From contig NZ_CP081848.1 of assembly GCF_018982885.2 (NCBI RefSeq), forward strand, positions 1,736,001 through 1,800,000: DNA of 64,000 nt, in the 5' to 3' direction. Numbering within the stretch: the stretch's first letter is position 1; the number at the start of each line of letters is the position of its first letter. This document shows, one piece after another, positions 43,907-53,248 of this stretch. A program made the translations under genes and the position numbers. The notes beneath the pieces are model-generated. The model saw nothing but the letters and a program-made list of their open reading frames with translations. It had not been told where the DNA came from and searched no databases. This DNA is from Polymorphobacter megasporae. GTDB taxonomy: Bacteria; Pseudomonadota; Alphaproteobacteria; Sphingomonadales; Sphingomonadaceae.

Positions 43907-46819
43907 ATGATAATCTTGGTACGTCACTATCTATTGGCCGGGGTAACCCTCGCCCTGCCGTTCACGACGAGGGCGCAAACCGCGCCGGTGATTGTAGCGA
44001 CGTCAGTCGCCGAAGCCGCCCCGGTCGCCGACGCTGCCCCCGCCGAGCCGCAGGCCGCCGACATCGTCGTCACCGGCTCACGCATCGCACGTTCGCAGTT
44101 CGCCGCGCCGAACCCGATCACTTCGTTCAACGCCGCCGCGATCGAGCAGTCTGGCAACGTCAACATCACGACCTTCCTCGAACGCATCCCAGCGTTGACC
44201 GGCTCGCGCGACTTCACCCAGACCTCGGGCGGCAATGCGGTCTACAGCAATCCGTTCGGCGCGGCCGGGCTGAACGAGCTTAACCTGCGCAACCTCGGGG
44301 TCAGCCGGACCCTCGTCCTCGTCAACGGACGGCGGCACGTCGCCGGCGAGCAGAACAGCGCCGCGGTCGACGTCAACAGCATCCCGACCGACCTGATCGA
44401 GCGCGTCGACGTGCTGACCGGCGGCGCGTCGGCAGTCTATGGCGCCGACGGCGTTTCGGGCGTCGTCAACTTCATCCTCAAGCGCGACTTCGACGGACTC
44501 GCGGCGCGCAGCCAGTTCGGCATTTCGGACAAGGGTGACGCGGGCAACCGCTTCGCCTCGGTCGCGGTGGGGCACAATTTCGGCGGTGGTCGCGGCAACC
44601 TTACCCTCGCTTATGAATATAACGCCGACGACAGGCTCGAGAACGACCAGCGCAAATATCTGACCGGCGCCAACCGGGTCTATCTGATCCCGAACGACGC
44701 TGCGGCGACCGACCCGAAAGCGTTTCACAACATCCTCGTCGGCGATCTGCGCTATCCGGGCGAATCCCCAATCGGCGCGGTCGACGTCAGCGGCGACGGC
44801 ATCGCCGACTTCAACGGCCTCGGCCAGCCGTACCGCCACGGCACCCCCGCCGCTTATTATTCGACCGGCGGCGACGACACGCCGGTCGCAGGCTTCTATT
44901 CGGGCGATCTCGCGCCGCGGATCGTCCGCAACGACGTCAACCTGCTCGGCCATTACGATGTCTCCGATGCGCTCAAGCTGTCGGTCGAGGGTAAGTTCGC
45001 GCAGACGCGGGCGACGACGTCAGACTATTATATCGGCACCTACGGCACGGCGATCGGCCTCGACAATCCGTTCGTGCCGGCGGCGATCCGCGATGCCGCA
45101 CTCGCCGCCGGGCAGAACCAGGTCAGCGTCACGCGCGATAATATCGACTACGGCCGCCACGGCGAGAGCGACCTGCGGCGGACGTACCGCGGCGTCCTCG
45201 ACGCCTCGGGCCGACTGAGCGAGCATGCGACGTACGACGCGTATGTCGAATACGGTCGGACCGACGTCGCCATCACCAAGTTGAATGACGACCTCGCCAT
45301 CCCCTACGCGCAGGCGCTCGACGTTGTCACCGGCAGCAACGGTGCACCGGTCTGCCGCTCGAATCTGACGGGCGGCAATCCCGGCTGCGTTCCCGTCAGC
45401 CTGTTCGGCCCCGGGCCGATCAGCCGTCAGGCGCTCGGCTTCTTCCAGGTCGATGACACGAGCTTTGCCCGCATCACCCAGTCGGTCGCCAACGCCTCGG
45501 TCAGCGGCGATTTCGGCGCATTCTTCGCGCTGCCCGGCGGCCCGGTCCAATTCTCGTTCGGCGGCGAATACCGGCGCGAGACGAGCAGCTTCCGCCCGAG
45601 CGACAACCTCCAGGCGAACCGCTTCGTCTCCTTTACCGAGCCGACCCTCGTCGTGCCATCGGGAGGCAAGTTCGACGTTAAGGAAGCCTTTGGCGAATTG
45701 AATGCGCCGATCCTGTCGGGCAGCCGCTTCGCCGACACGCTGTCGGTCGGCGCCGCCTATCGCTTCTCGAGCTATTCGACGATCGGCGACACGCACACGT
45801 GGCAGGTCAACGGCGTCTATGCGCCGATCCGCGACATCAGCTTCCGCGGGTCGTACGGCAAGGCGGTCCGCGCGCCGAACATCGGCGAGCTGTTCCAGCC
45901 GGTCACCGGTGACTCGAACTTCTTCGTCGACCCGTGCTCGCCGGCCGAGATCGGCAACGGCACGTCGTTCCGCGCCGCTAACTGCGCCGCCGTGCTGCGT
46001 GCGGTCGGGGCGACGGTGTCGCCGGCGCTGCAGACCCCGAGCAACATCGTCGGCGTTCGGTCGGGCAACGCGACCCTCCGCGCCGAGGCGGCGACGACAT
46101 GGACCGCCGGCGTCGTCGTGCGCCCGCGCTTCATCCCCGGGCTGACGGCGTCGATCGACTATTACGACATCACGCTGAAGGACGCGATCAACACCCCGTC
46201 GCCGTCGTCGCTCGCGACTTTGTGCGTCGACCAGCCGTCGATCGACAACCAGTTCTGCCGGGCGATCAGCCGCGCGCAGGTGACCGGCATCATCAATGGC
46301 TATACCGTCCAGCCGCAGAACGTCGCGCAGTTCCGCACCGCGGGCGCCGACGTCAACATCGACTATGTCCTCCGCACGACGTCGGCCGGGACGTTCGACC
46401 TGCGCTTCATCGGCGGCTATCTCCGGCGCCTCGACTTTATCGGCACGCCCGGCGCGGCACCGACCGACAGTGTCGATCAACCCGGCGCGCCGAAGTGGAA
46501 CTTCAACTTCTCGCCGAGCTGGACGCGTGGCGGGGTGACGCTGACGTATAATCTGCGCTGGGTCGACGGCACGCGAACCATCGACAAGCTGACGACCGAC
46601 AACGACCCGCTCTACGCCGCACCGGGGCAATTGCGCTACCGCGAGGCGTGGCAGCACGACGTCCAGGTCGGCTATGATCTGCCGAGCGGTGTCTCGTTCT
46701 ATCTCGGCGCGCTCAACCTGACCGACCAGCAGCCCGACCCGGGCAATTCGATCAACCAGCCGGTCTCGGCGGTCGGCCGGTTTCTCTACGTCGGTGCCAA
46801 GGTGCGACTGGGAAAATAG
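43907..46819 (+). CDS. TonB-dependent receptor
   Basis: A 970-residue outer-membrane receptor. Signal peptide (MIILVRHYLLAGVTLALPFTTRA), plug domain with ADIVVTGSRIARSQFAAPNP (TonB-box-like start), TLVLVNGRRHVAGEQNSAAVD and IERVDVLTGGASAVYGADGVSGVVNFI, then a long beta-barrel with FRGSYGKAVRAPNIGELFQP and a closing segment DLPSGVSFYLGALNLTDQQP. The end GAKVRLGK lacks the usual terminal aromatic residue but otherwise fits. It would import a large molecule, perhaps an oligosaccharide feeding the divergent ABC importer. Substrate unproven. Confidence 0.94.
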   Translation: MIILVRHYLLAGVTLALPFTTRAQTAPVIVATSVAEAAPVADAAPAEPQAADIVVTGSRIARSQFAAPNPITSFNAAAIEQSGNVNITTFLERIPALTGSRDFTQTSGGNAVYSNPFGAAGLNELNLRNLGVSRTLVLVNGRRHVAGEQNSAAVDVNSIPTDLIERVDVLTGGASAVYGADGVSGVVNFILKRDFDGLAARSQFGISDKGDAGNRFASVAVGHNFGGGRGNLTLAYEYNADDRLENDQRKYLTGANRVYLIPNDAAATDPKAFHNILVGDLRYPGESPIGAVDVSGDGIADFNGLGQPYRHGTPAAYYSTGGDDTPVAGFYSGDLAPRIVRNDVNLLGHYDVSDALKLSVEGKFAQTRATTSDYYIGTYGTAIGLDNPFVPAAIRDAALAAGQNQVSVTRDNIDYGRHGESDLRRTYRGVLDASGRLSEHATYDAYVEYGRTDVAITKLNDDLAIPYAQALDVVTGSNGAPVCRSNLTGGNPGCVPVSLFGPGPISRQALGFFQVDDTSFARITQSVANASVSGDFGAFFALPGGPVQFSFGGEYRRETSSFRPSDNLQANRFVSFTEPTLVVPSGGKFDVKEAFGELNAPILSGSRFADTLSVGAAYRFSSYSTIGDTHTWQVNGVYAPIRDISFRGSYGKAVRAPNIGELFQPVTGDSNFFVDPCSPAEIGNGTSFRAANCAAVLRAVGATVSPALQTPSNIVGVRSGNATLRAEAATTWTAGVVVRPRFIPGLTASIDYYDITLKDAINTPSPSSLATLCVDQPSIDNQFCRAISRAQVTGIINGYTVQPQNVAQFRTAGADVNIDYVLRTTSAGTFDLRFIGGYLRRLDFIGTPGAAPTDSVDQPGAPKWNFNFSPSWTRGGVTLTYNLRWVDGTRTIDKLTTDNDPLYAAPGQLRYREAWQHDVQVGYDLPSGVSFYLGALNLTDQQPDPGNSINQPVSAVGRFLYVGAKVRLGK

Positions 46820-46845
46820 TAGGGCGACAGCCGGGTCGGGGTTGA

Positions 46846-46864
46846 CCGGCGCGCAGTGCGCCGG
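46846..46864 (+). terminator. Short GC hairpin after the TonB receptor
   Basis: CCGGCGC / GCGCCGG with a 5-base loop, 27 bases after the receptor's stop. Seven base pairs, no T-run; possible terminator. Confidence 0.35.
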
Positions 46865-46901
46865 GCTGGCGTCGAGCGCGCGCTAGCGATAACCGACCCC
46901 G

Positions 46902-47780
46902 ATGTCCCGGCCTATCCTCCCGTATCTCCAGGCAGCCGCGGGCATCGGCGCTCTGTGCGCGCTCGACGCGTCGATCAAGCACCTGACGTTCGACTACCCG
47001 ATATTCTTCGTCACCTTCGGCCGCTATGTCACCGGCGCGGCGATCGCGACGTTGGTCTGGTGGCGTCAGGGTGCGCCGCACTTCACGACCGGGATGGTGC
47101 GTGCCCATGTCGTGCGCGGCATCCTGATCGCGTTGACGGCGACGCTGTTCTTCTTTGCGATCCACACTCTGCCGCTGGCGGAGGCGATCACGCTCTCGTT
47201 CACTGCGCCGCTGATGATCCCGCCAATGGCGCATGTGCTTCTCGGCGAGCGGATGAAGGGGCCGGTCCTCGGCGCGGGGCTGCTCGGCTTTGTCGGCGTC
47301 GCCATCACGGTCCAGGGAGCACCCTCGTTCGCCGGCGACCGGCTGCCGGCGCTGGCCGCCGTCCTCGCCGCTTCCGTCACCTATGCCCTGTCTGCGATCG
47401 CGATGCGTGCCCGCGCCGCCGCTGACGGGTCGACGCGTTTGACGCTGAGCGGCACCGTCATCCCGATGATCCTGCTCAGCCCGTTCGCGGTCGGTCACGC
47501 CGTTCCCGTCGTCGCGAGCTGGCCGTGGTTTGTTGCAGCGGGCGTGTTTGGCAACGTCGGTATTCAGCTGCTGGCGCGCGCCTATGCCAAGGTCGAAGTC
47601 CAGGTCCTCGGTATCCTCGAGTTCACCGCGCTGCCATGGGCGGCGCTGCTTGGCTGGCTGTTGTTCGGCGAAGCGGTGCGGCTGCAGGTCTGGGCCGGTG
47701 CCGCGATTATTCTCGGGGCGTGCCTATGGGCGGCACGCGCCGACCGACGCGTGGCCGAGACGGCACCGCTCGCGCCATAA
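46902..47780 (+). CDS. EamA/DMT-family transporter
   Basis: A 292-residue membrane protein of ten helices in two EamA repeats. Helices include ITLSFTAPLMIPPMAHVLLGE and VLGAGLLGFVGVAITVQGAPS in the first half, and AKVEVQVLGILEFTALPWAALLGWLLFGEAVRLQVWAGAAIILGA-type segments in the second, where LGE and FGE mark the repeat ends. DMT transporters usually export metabolites such as amino acids or nucleotides. Single gene; the substrate cannot be predicted. Confidence 0.92.
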   Translation: MSRPILPYLQAAAGIGALCALDASIKHLTFDYPIFFVTFGRYVTGAAIATLVWWRQGAPHFTTGMVRAHVVRGILIALTATLFFFAIHTLPLAEAITLSFTAPLMIPPMAHVLLGERMKGPVLGAGLLGFVGVAITVQGAPSFAGDRLPALAAVLAASVTYALSAIAMRARAAADGSTRLTLSGTVIPMILLSPFAVGHAVPVVASWPWFVAAGVFGNVGIQLLARAYAKVEVQVLGILEFTALPWAALLGWLLFGEAVRLQVWAGAAIILGACLWAARADRRVAETAPLAP

Positions 47781-47905
47781 CCGATGCGCGACCGTGGCCG
47801 GCTGAATCTCCGTTTGGTCTTGGAGTTTTATGACGGCAAAATCGGCTCGCCGTTGCCAGAACGCTGCTAATTGTCAGTCGTCCGCTAGCCGACTTTGATC
47901 GCGCT

Positions 47906-47931
47906 GAGACCGAAACCCGGTCTTTATCTTT
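47906..47931 (+). terminator. Rho-independent terminator candidate
   Basis: AGACCG / CGGTCT stem (47907-47912 and 47918-47923) with an AAACC loop, followed by TTATCTTT. It lies 126 bases past the EamA stop codon and 50 bases before the GGDEF gene. Confidence 0.45.
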
Positions 47932-47979
47932 AGCCACGGCGACTCGCGCTTTTAACTTCATGCTTTGTAAAGACCTAGG

Positions 47980-49116
47980 GTGCAAGCAAGGCTCATGGTC
48001 GCTCGTTCCAGCCCCGGGTTCGAGCCCGATGACGTTCGTATCGAACTCATCTCGGCGTTGTACCTCGTGTTGTGGCCGACGATCATCATCACCTTCGTGT
48101 TCGTCTCCGTGGCGGCGTTTTCATTTTCGCAATCGGACGCCTCGAGCAGGGGTTGGCTGATGGCTATCGCGGTCTCCGGAGCAGCCGCCGCGATCTATAA
48201 ATTGCTTCTCTTACTTCGTTTTAAATCGCGATCGCAGCCAGCCCTGACCGTTGCACAAGCACGGTGGTGGGAGCGCAGGCACGCTTATTGCGGCTGGGTC
48301 TTCTCCGTGGCGGTCGGCAGCTTGACCGCATTGAACTTTAGCAATCCTTCACCTCTGCCGCAGCTGCTCGCGACCGCCTTGTTGTTCGGACACAGTTCCG
48401 GCATCGTCGTGCGCGGATTGGTGCGGCCACGGACCTGCACGATTTCACTTGTTTTGACGGTTGCTCCGGTGGTCGTGGCGGCGGCGATGCGGGGCGATCT
48501 CGGGCATTACCTGCTCGCTGTGACCTGCACCCTCTTCATGCTCGGCGGCCTCGAGAGTGTATGGAGTGGCTATAATGGTCTGCGGCGCCAGATCGATGAG
48601 CGTAACGACCTGGCGAGCGTCGCTCGACACGATCCTTTGACCGGGCTCGCGAACCGCCTGGGGTTACGGGAGGGGTTCGACCGGTTAATGCGTGCGAGCG
48701 ACGAGGACACAAAGCTTGCCGTCCATTGCCTAGATCTCAACCGGTTCAAACCCGTCAATGACCGCTATGGCCACCCGGCGGGCGATGAGCTGCTGCGGCA
48801 GATCGCGGGTCGGATCCGTCGGTCGATCGGTCCCGGTAACGTGGCGGCTCGAACGGGTGGCGACGAGTTCGTTGTCGTTCAGAACCGCGTTCGAAATCAC
48901 AACGACGCCGAGGTCTTCGCCGACGCGCTAAACCGAGCCATCTCGGCACCATATAGCGCGAAGGGTCACGTCATCTCGGTCGGCGTCAGCATCGGCTCGG
49001 CCGTCGCGGGTGTCGCCGACATCTCGTTGGCCGGTCTGATATCCGAAGCGGACGATGCCCTTTTGATCGCAAAACGGGACGCCTGCCGCGTGTTCGCCGC
49101 CGTCGAAGCCCGGTAG
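47980..49116 (+). CDS. Membrane-bound GGDEF diguanylate cyclase
   Basis: A 378-residue protein with about six N-terminal helices (LYLVLWPTIIITFVFVSVAAF, LMAIAVSGAAAAIYKLLLLL, TISLVLTVAPVVVAAAM and others to about residue 200) and a cytoplasmic GGDEF domain. DPLTGLANRLGL opens it, and the active-site motif GGDEF is at 293-297, so it should make c-di-GMP. The four residues at the I-site position (GPGN) lack the RxxD motif, so it is probably not product-inhibited. The start is a GTG at 47980 or the ATG at 47995. The helical part matches no named sensor I recognise. Confidence 0.9.
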   Translation: MQARLMVARSSPGFEPDDVRIELISALYLVLWPTIIITFVFVSVAAFSFSQSDASSRGWLMAIAVSGAAAAIYKLLLLLRFKSRSQPALTVAQARWWERRHAYCGWVFSVAVGSLTALNFSNPSPLPQLLATALLFGHSSGIVVRGLVRPRTCTISLVLTVAPVVVAAAMRGDLGHYLLAVTCTLFMLGGLESVWSGYNGLRRQIDERNDLASVARHDPLTGLANRLGLREGFDRLMRASDEDTKLAVHCLDLNRFKPVNDRYGHPAGDELLRQIAGRIRRSIGPGNVAARTGGDEFVVVQNRVRNHNDAEVFADALNRAISAPYSAKGHVISVGVSIGSAVAGVADISLAGLISEADDALLIAKRDACRVFAAVEAR

Positions 49117-49261
49117 AGCCCGACTTCGCGACCGCCCTGGCTGCAGGTCGGCTGTTGTCCCGCGTCGTACCCAATTTGGCAGCGGCACGTTCTGACCGGG
49201 GAAGTGAAAGAGATCAAAGTCGCCATTGATAACAGGCGTCAGGTCGGTAGGCCGAGGCGGC

Positions 49262-49744
49262 TCATTCCATATGGTCAGGGGCGTAGCCCGGCGTCGGGAT
49301 GATCGGCAGGACCATGGCAAGCGCGGCGATCGCGATCAGCCAGCTTCCCGCAACCTTGAGCGCGATCCCGCGCCGCGTCGAGACGAGCCACACGGCGGGA
49401 ACGACGAGGACAAGCACAGGTGTCGCCTTTGCGAGATCGAGCGTCGTGCCAAGAAGCGCGATCGTCGCGCCCGCCCAGATCCCGGCGTTCGCGCCGAGCA
49501 CCAGCGCGCCGCGCGATCCGATGGGACGACGCAGGTGAATCGAGGAGGCGGTAACGATGACGCTCGACCAGCAGCCGAAGAAGACATATTCGACCCAGTG
49601 CGGCGCGAGCGGAGCTTGTGCGACGGCGAATGCCGCAATCAGCGCGGCGACGATCGCGGGCAGACGGCTCCCGCGCGGCGCATAAGCCAGCGCAAAGGCG
49701 AGTGCTGCGAACAGCAGCGCCGGAGGCAGGACGCCGCCCCTCAT
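49262..49744 (-). CDS. Membrane protein co-translated with HupE-like gene
   Basis: A 160-residue membrane protein with about five to six helices (LLFAALAFALAYAPRG, IVAALIAAFAVAQAP, ALVLGANAGIWAGATIALLG, TPVLVLVVPAVWLV, GSWLIAIAALAMVLPII). The ATG at 49744 overlaps the upstream HupE-like stop by 4 bases (ATGA), so they are expressed together. Not recognised as a named family. Possibly a partner in metal uptake, from position only. Confidence 0.65.
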   Translation of the reverse strand: MRGGVLPPALLFAALAFALAYAPRGSRLPAIVAALIAAFAVAQAPLAPHWVEYVFFGCWSSVIVTASSIHLRRPIGSRGALVLGANAGIWAGATIALLGTTLDLAKATPVLVLVVPAVWLVSTRRGIALKVAGSWLIAIAALAMVLPIIPTPGYAPDHME

Positions 49745-50412
49745 TTCGCGAGCGCGGTCCACAGGAACCAGACGCCGGCGAGCATGACCAGGCCGCCCAT
49801 GCTCCGCGTGACGATCGCGCCGCCGGGGCGGTCGTTGATCAGGCCGAGACTGATGCCGACGACGTGGAGCATACCGGTGGCGAGGACGAAGCCCGCGCTA
49901 TACCCGACCGGATCGGCCGCCGACGGCAGTTCCTTGCCGTGGGCATAGCCGTGGAAGATCGCGAAGATCGCGACGATCAGCGACGCCAGCCAAACCGGGG
50001 CGCGAACCGCACCAGCGATCATCGCGCCGAGCACGAGGACCGACAGCGCGATGCCGATCTCGACCGGCGGCATTGGCACCCCGGCGATGCCCATGACCCC
50101 GCCGATCGCCATCACCGTCGGGAAGATCACCGGCAGGACGACGATCAGCGGACGGCCGAGAAATGCGCCCCACAGCCCGACCGAAACCATCGCCAGCAGG
50201 TGATCGAAGCCGCTCAGCGGATGGAGGAAGCCCGACTGGAAGCCGCCTGCCAGCCCAGTGCCGGTGTGCGCCGCCGCCGGTGCGGCGAACAGCATCGCGG
50301 TTGCAATCAGCAGCGGGAGGATCGCGGACCGATGCGTCCGCCCGCGCCATTGACCGTAACTCCGCGCGGCGGCATCGCGGTCGCCAGCCTGTCCGGGATC
50401 AGCCGATATCAT
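49741..50412 (-). CDS. hupE: HupE/UreJ family metal transporter-like membrane protein
   Basis: A 223-residue membrane protein. The conserved AAHTGTGLAGGFQSGFLHPLSGFDHLLAMVSVGLW is the HupE/UreJ hallmark, with His residues likely binding Ni or Co; about six helices follow (PLIVVLPVIFPTVMAIGGV and so on), with HGYAHGKELP later. The usual role is nickel or cobalt uptake, here with no hydrogenase or urease gene nearby. The start is taken at 50412, whose ATG overlaps the ATG of the divergent DUF4198 gene; a shorter start further downstream is not visible in frame before the helix. Confidence 0.85.
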   Translation of the reverse strand: MISADPGQAGDRDAAARSYGQWRGRTHRSAILPLLIATAMLFAAPAAAHTGTGLAGGFQSGFLHPLSGFDHLLAMVSVGLWGAFLGRPLIVVLPVIFPTVMAIGGVMGIAGVPMPPVEIGIALSVLVLGAMIAGAVRAPVWLASLIVAIFAIFHGYAHGKELPSAADPVGYSAGFVLATGMLHVVGISLGLINDRPGGAIVTRSMGGLVMLAGVWFLWTALAK

Positions 50413-51247
50413 GCGCAAGCTCGCTTTCCTTCTTGCCGCCCTCGGGTCGGCAGCCACCCTCGACGCGCACGATTTCTGGGTCCAGCCGCAAATCTTCGCC
50501 GCCGAAGTCAACGCCATTGTCCCGGTGACGATCGAAGTCGGCCACGGCCCGTTCCGGCAGCGCTGGTCGGCGGCGCTCGACCGAATCACCAAGTTCGCGG
50601 CGATCGGCCCCACCGGATCGGTTGATCGCCGCGCCGACCTTAAGCGCCCCGACGGCGGGCCCAGCGACGCCGACATGCGCTTCGCCGCTCCGGGCACCTA
50701 CGTCATCGTCCTCGAGACGACCCGCGCCGAGAGCGTATTGCCGGGAATCCGCTTCACCGACTATATCACTGCAGAAGGCATTGCCCCGGCGGTCGACCTG
50801 CGCGCGCGGAATAAGACCACCGACACGCCCGGGCGCGAACTGTACAGCCGCCGGGCGAAAGCGCTGGTGCGCGTCGGGACGTCGACCGCGCCGCAGCCGC
50901 AGGTAACACGGCCGGTCGGCATGACGCTCGAAATCGTCCCGATCCGCGATCCATACGCGCTGGGCAGCGACATGACGCTGCCGGTGCAGATCCTGTACGA
51001 AGGTCATCCGCTGGCTGGCGCGTTCGTCAAGCTCAACAACCTCGATTTCGATGCCCGTCCGGTCGAGACGCACAAGACCGACGCGAAAGGTCAGGCAACT
51101 TTCACGATCCCATTCCGCGGATTGTGGCAGATGAACGTCGTCTGGACCAAACCGCTCACGGGCAATCCCAAAGCCGACTTCGACACGGTGTTTTCGAGCC
51201 TGACCTTTGGCTACCCGCGCCCAGGTGCAACCCCCGGGCGCGGGTAG
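50411..51247 (+). CDS. DUF4198 secreted metal-handling-type protein
   Basis: A 278-residue exported protein of the DUF4198 (NikM-like, periplasmic) type: signal peptide MRKLAFLLAALGSAATLDA, then AHDFWVQPQIFAAEVNAIVPV, where the new N-terminus could bind a metal through His. GTYVIVLETTRAESVLPG, VLYEGHPLAGAFVKLNNLD and GQATFTIPFRGLWQMNVVW are family segments. These proteins accompany Ni/Co uptake systems. It is divergent from the HupE-like gene with start codons overlapping. Not shown to bind nickel. Confidence 0.85.
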   Translation: MRKLAFLLAALGSAATLDAHDFWVQPQIFAAEVNAIVPVTIEVGHGPFRQRWSAALDRITKFAAIGPTGSVDRRADLKRPDGGPSDADMRFAAPGTYVIVLETTRAESVLPGIRFTDYITAEGIAPAVDLRARNKTTDTPGRELYSRRAKALVRVGTSTAPQPQVTRPVGMTLEIVPIRDPYALGSDMTLPVQILYEGHPLAGAFVKLNNLDFDARPVETHKTDAKGQATFTIPFRGLWQMNVVWTKPLTGNPKADFDTVFSSLTFGYPRPGATPGRG

Positions 51248-51254
51248 CGCCGGC

Positions 51255-51503
51255 TTAGATCGGAACGGGCTTCGTCGTCAGGCTGAGCGGCGACAGGTCG
51301 CTGCACGGCACCGGGTCGGTCGCCTTGGTATTGGGGTCGGCGCGGTAGCGTGTGCCGAAACACGTGCCGAGCATATCTTCGGTTTTGGTCACCGGGGTGA
51401 CGGGGGGGGTGGTCGAACCGCCGTTGCTACCACCGTTGCCGCAGCCCGATAGGGCCACGGCGGCGACGGCAAGGGCGACGATCGAGCGTACAAAGCGCGT
51501 CAT
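51255..51503 (-). CDS. Small lipoprotein
   Basis: An 82-residue lipoprotein: lipobox VALSGC with Cys about residue 21, a Gly/Ser/Thr-rich linker (GSNGGSTTPPVTPVTK), and a small end with CFGTRYRADPNTKA and PVPCSDLSPLS (two Cys, possible disulfide). GAGGGAC precedes the ATG at 51503. It follows the DUF4331 gene by 16 bases and is probably in its operon. Function unknown. Confidence 0.68.
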   Translation of the reverse strand: MTRFVRSIVALAVAAVALSGCGNGGSNGGSTTPPVTPVTKTEDMLGTCFGTRYRADPNTKATDPVPCSDLSPLSLTTKPVPI

Positions 51504-51519
51504 GTCGATGTCCCTCGAT

Positions 51520-53109
51520 TTACGGCTGGGTCTGCGGACGCGGCGAGCCGCGCAGCGGCGCATTGAGGTACGGGAAGGCGTTCTGGATGTTCGCGGCGTT
51601 GCTCGGGGCACCGTCGGTATACGCCGCCATGCCGGTCGGCGCGTCCGCCGGAGCGCAAAGTCCGAGGTCGGTCGCTTTCCCCGCTACTGGGATCGGATAG
51701 CACAGCCGCCCCATCGCAACGCGGAGGACGATGTCGACGACGTCGTCGCCTGGGCGGCGCCCGTTCGGGAAGCCCGCGAGATCGTTGCCGACGACACCGA
51801 AGGTGCTCTGCGAAGCCTGCGCGGTCGGCGCGATCGCGGTGTTCAACCGCAGCATTTCAGACGCGGTGACGGTCTTGAGCTGGTTGACCCCGGCGAAGCC
51901 AGTGAGGAAGGTCGCGACCAGATCCTTGCGCGGGAAGTTGGTCGGAGCGATCGACCCCGAGCCACCGATGACGCCACGAACCGGCGCGCGGAACAACGCG
52001 TCGAGGATCGCGGGGAAGGTCGGGTTGGTGACGTAATCGGCCAGCGCGGCGTCGCCCTTCGGCTCGGCGGCGTTGAACAAGTCCTTGTCCTTGATCCCGA
52101 TGACGAGCTCATTGACCAACGGCATGCCAAGGCGCGACACTTGGACATAGGCTCCGCCGGTGAGCGTCGCCTGGTTGAAGGTCGGCGCGGTGCGGAGCAG
52201 GCGTGCCTGCGGCAGGCTCGTCGTCGACCAGACGCCGATGACGCCGTTGCCCGAGCCGACGAGGCATGACTTCGGGATTTCCATCGCGATCGACGTGACG
52301 TTCTTCTTGCCGATCAACTCCTGGTTGTCCTGGCTCTGGGTGATGCCGCCGGGGAAGGGCGTGCCGTTGCCATAAACCGGGTCATTGTCCCCCTCGACCG
52401 GGACGAAGTTGACGAGGTCGAACACCGGCCCGAGGTTGACCGCAAAATATTCGGCGCGGCTGCCAACGAAGACCTTGGCCGGGGTCGCGCAGCCGGGGAT
52501 CGTCGCGCCGTAGATGAACTGGTTGGCGTAATTGGCATAGCCACCGGGGAAGCTCTTGTTCCCGGCGTTGTCGAACGGCTTGTAGAATGCCGAAGTCCCG
52601 ACTGGGGTAATCGCAGCGCGGGTGCCGAGGCGGCGGTCACCGCTGACCTGCGTGATTGTGTACGTCTCGACTTCGCCGAGGTTGCCGTCGGCCGGCTTCG
52701 ACTGCCCCCCGATCTCGCGCAGCGGAATCGACAGGTTCTTGCCGCCGACGTTGAGCTGGATGCCGGTGTCGGCGGTCAGCGCGTTGCTGAACTTGAATTG
52801 GTAGGTCAGATGCTCGACCGCGTCGCCGACGTTGTCGATGTGGATTTCGTAGATCGCGTCGGGATCCATCGTGTAATAGTTCGGGCCATCCCCCGGGTTC
52901 TCGCCGGGCTGGAAATTGGCAATGATCGTGACGTAATCCTGCCGACCTGGCTCATAGCTGGTGAAGGCGTAGACGTCGGTGTTGTCGACCTTCGGCATCT
53001 TGGTAATGTTGGGCGCTTCGCGGTGGCTCGAGGCCATGGCGGGCACTGCCCCGGCGGCGAACAGCGCCGCAAACGCGGTTCCGGCGATCAAGCGGTTTCG
53101 GATTTTCAC
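51520..53109 (-). CDS. DUF4331 secreted protein
   Basis: A 529-residue exported protein: signal sequence RLIAGTAFAALFAAGAVPAMA, then ASSHREAPNITKMPKVDNTDVYAFTSYE, the hallmark start of DUF4331, with a metal-like DxDVY motif. GFDVVDIVLRVAMGRLC-like segments (DDVVDIVLRVAMG) appear near the end. The family is found in many environmental bacteria and has no known reaction. First gene of a leftward pair with a small lipoprotein. GC content is normal. Confidence 0.88.
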   Translation of the reverse strand: MKIRNRLIAGTAFAALFAAGAVPAMASSHREAPNITKMPKVDNTDVYAFTSYEPGRQDYVTIIANFQPGENPGDGPNYYTMDPDAIYEIHIDNVGDAVEHLTYQFKFSNALTADTGIQLNVGGKNLSIPLREIGGQSKPADGNLGEVETYTITQVSGDRRLGTRAAITPVGTSAFYKPFDNAGNKSFPGGYANYANQFIYGATIPGCATPAKVFVGSRAEYFAVNLGPVFDLVNFVPVEGDNDPVYGNGTPFPGGITQSQDNQELIGKKNVTSIAMEIPKSCLVGSGNGVIGVWSTTSLPQARLLRTAPTFNQATLTGGAYVQVSRLGMPLVNELVIGIKDKDLFNAAEPKGDAALADYVTNPTFPAILDALFRAPVRGVIGGSGSIAPTNFPRKDLVATFLTGFAGVNQLKTVTASEMLRLNTAIAPTAQASQSTFGVVGNDLAGFPNGRRPGDDVVDIVLRVAMGRLCYPIPVAGKATDLGLCAPADAPTGMAAYTDGAPSNAANIQNAFPYLNAPLRGSPRPQTQP

Positions 53110-53248
53110 GCGTCATTCTCCCTGCAGGCTCCGACGGTCTCCGCCGCGCGCGAGTTAATTACGGGTTCAGTTTGCGGGAGATGCAGTGCGGCCTAAATAA
53201 AGCTGCTCTTGTCGCCCAACATCGGCGCTATTGGCCGGGGATGTAGCC

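Noticed and set aside
45020-46657. Long open frame antisense to the TonB receptor
   Set aside because: No start-site signal and no domain; the receptor covers the same bases.
48010-48030. tRNA T-loop-like GGTTCGAGCCC
   Set aside because: No cloverleaf can be drawn around it and it lies inside the GGDEF gene.
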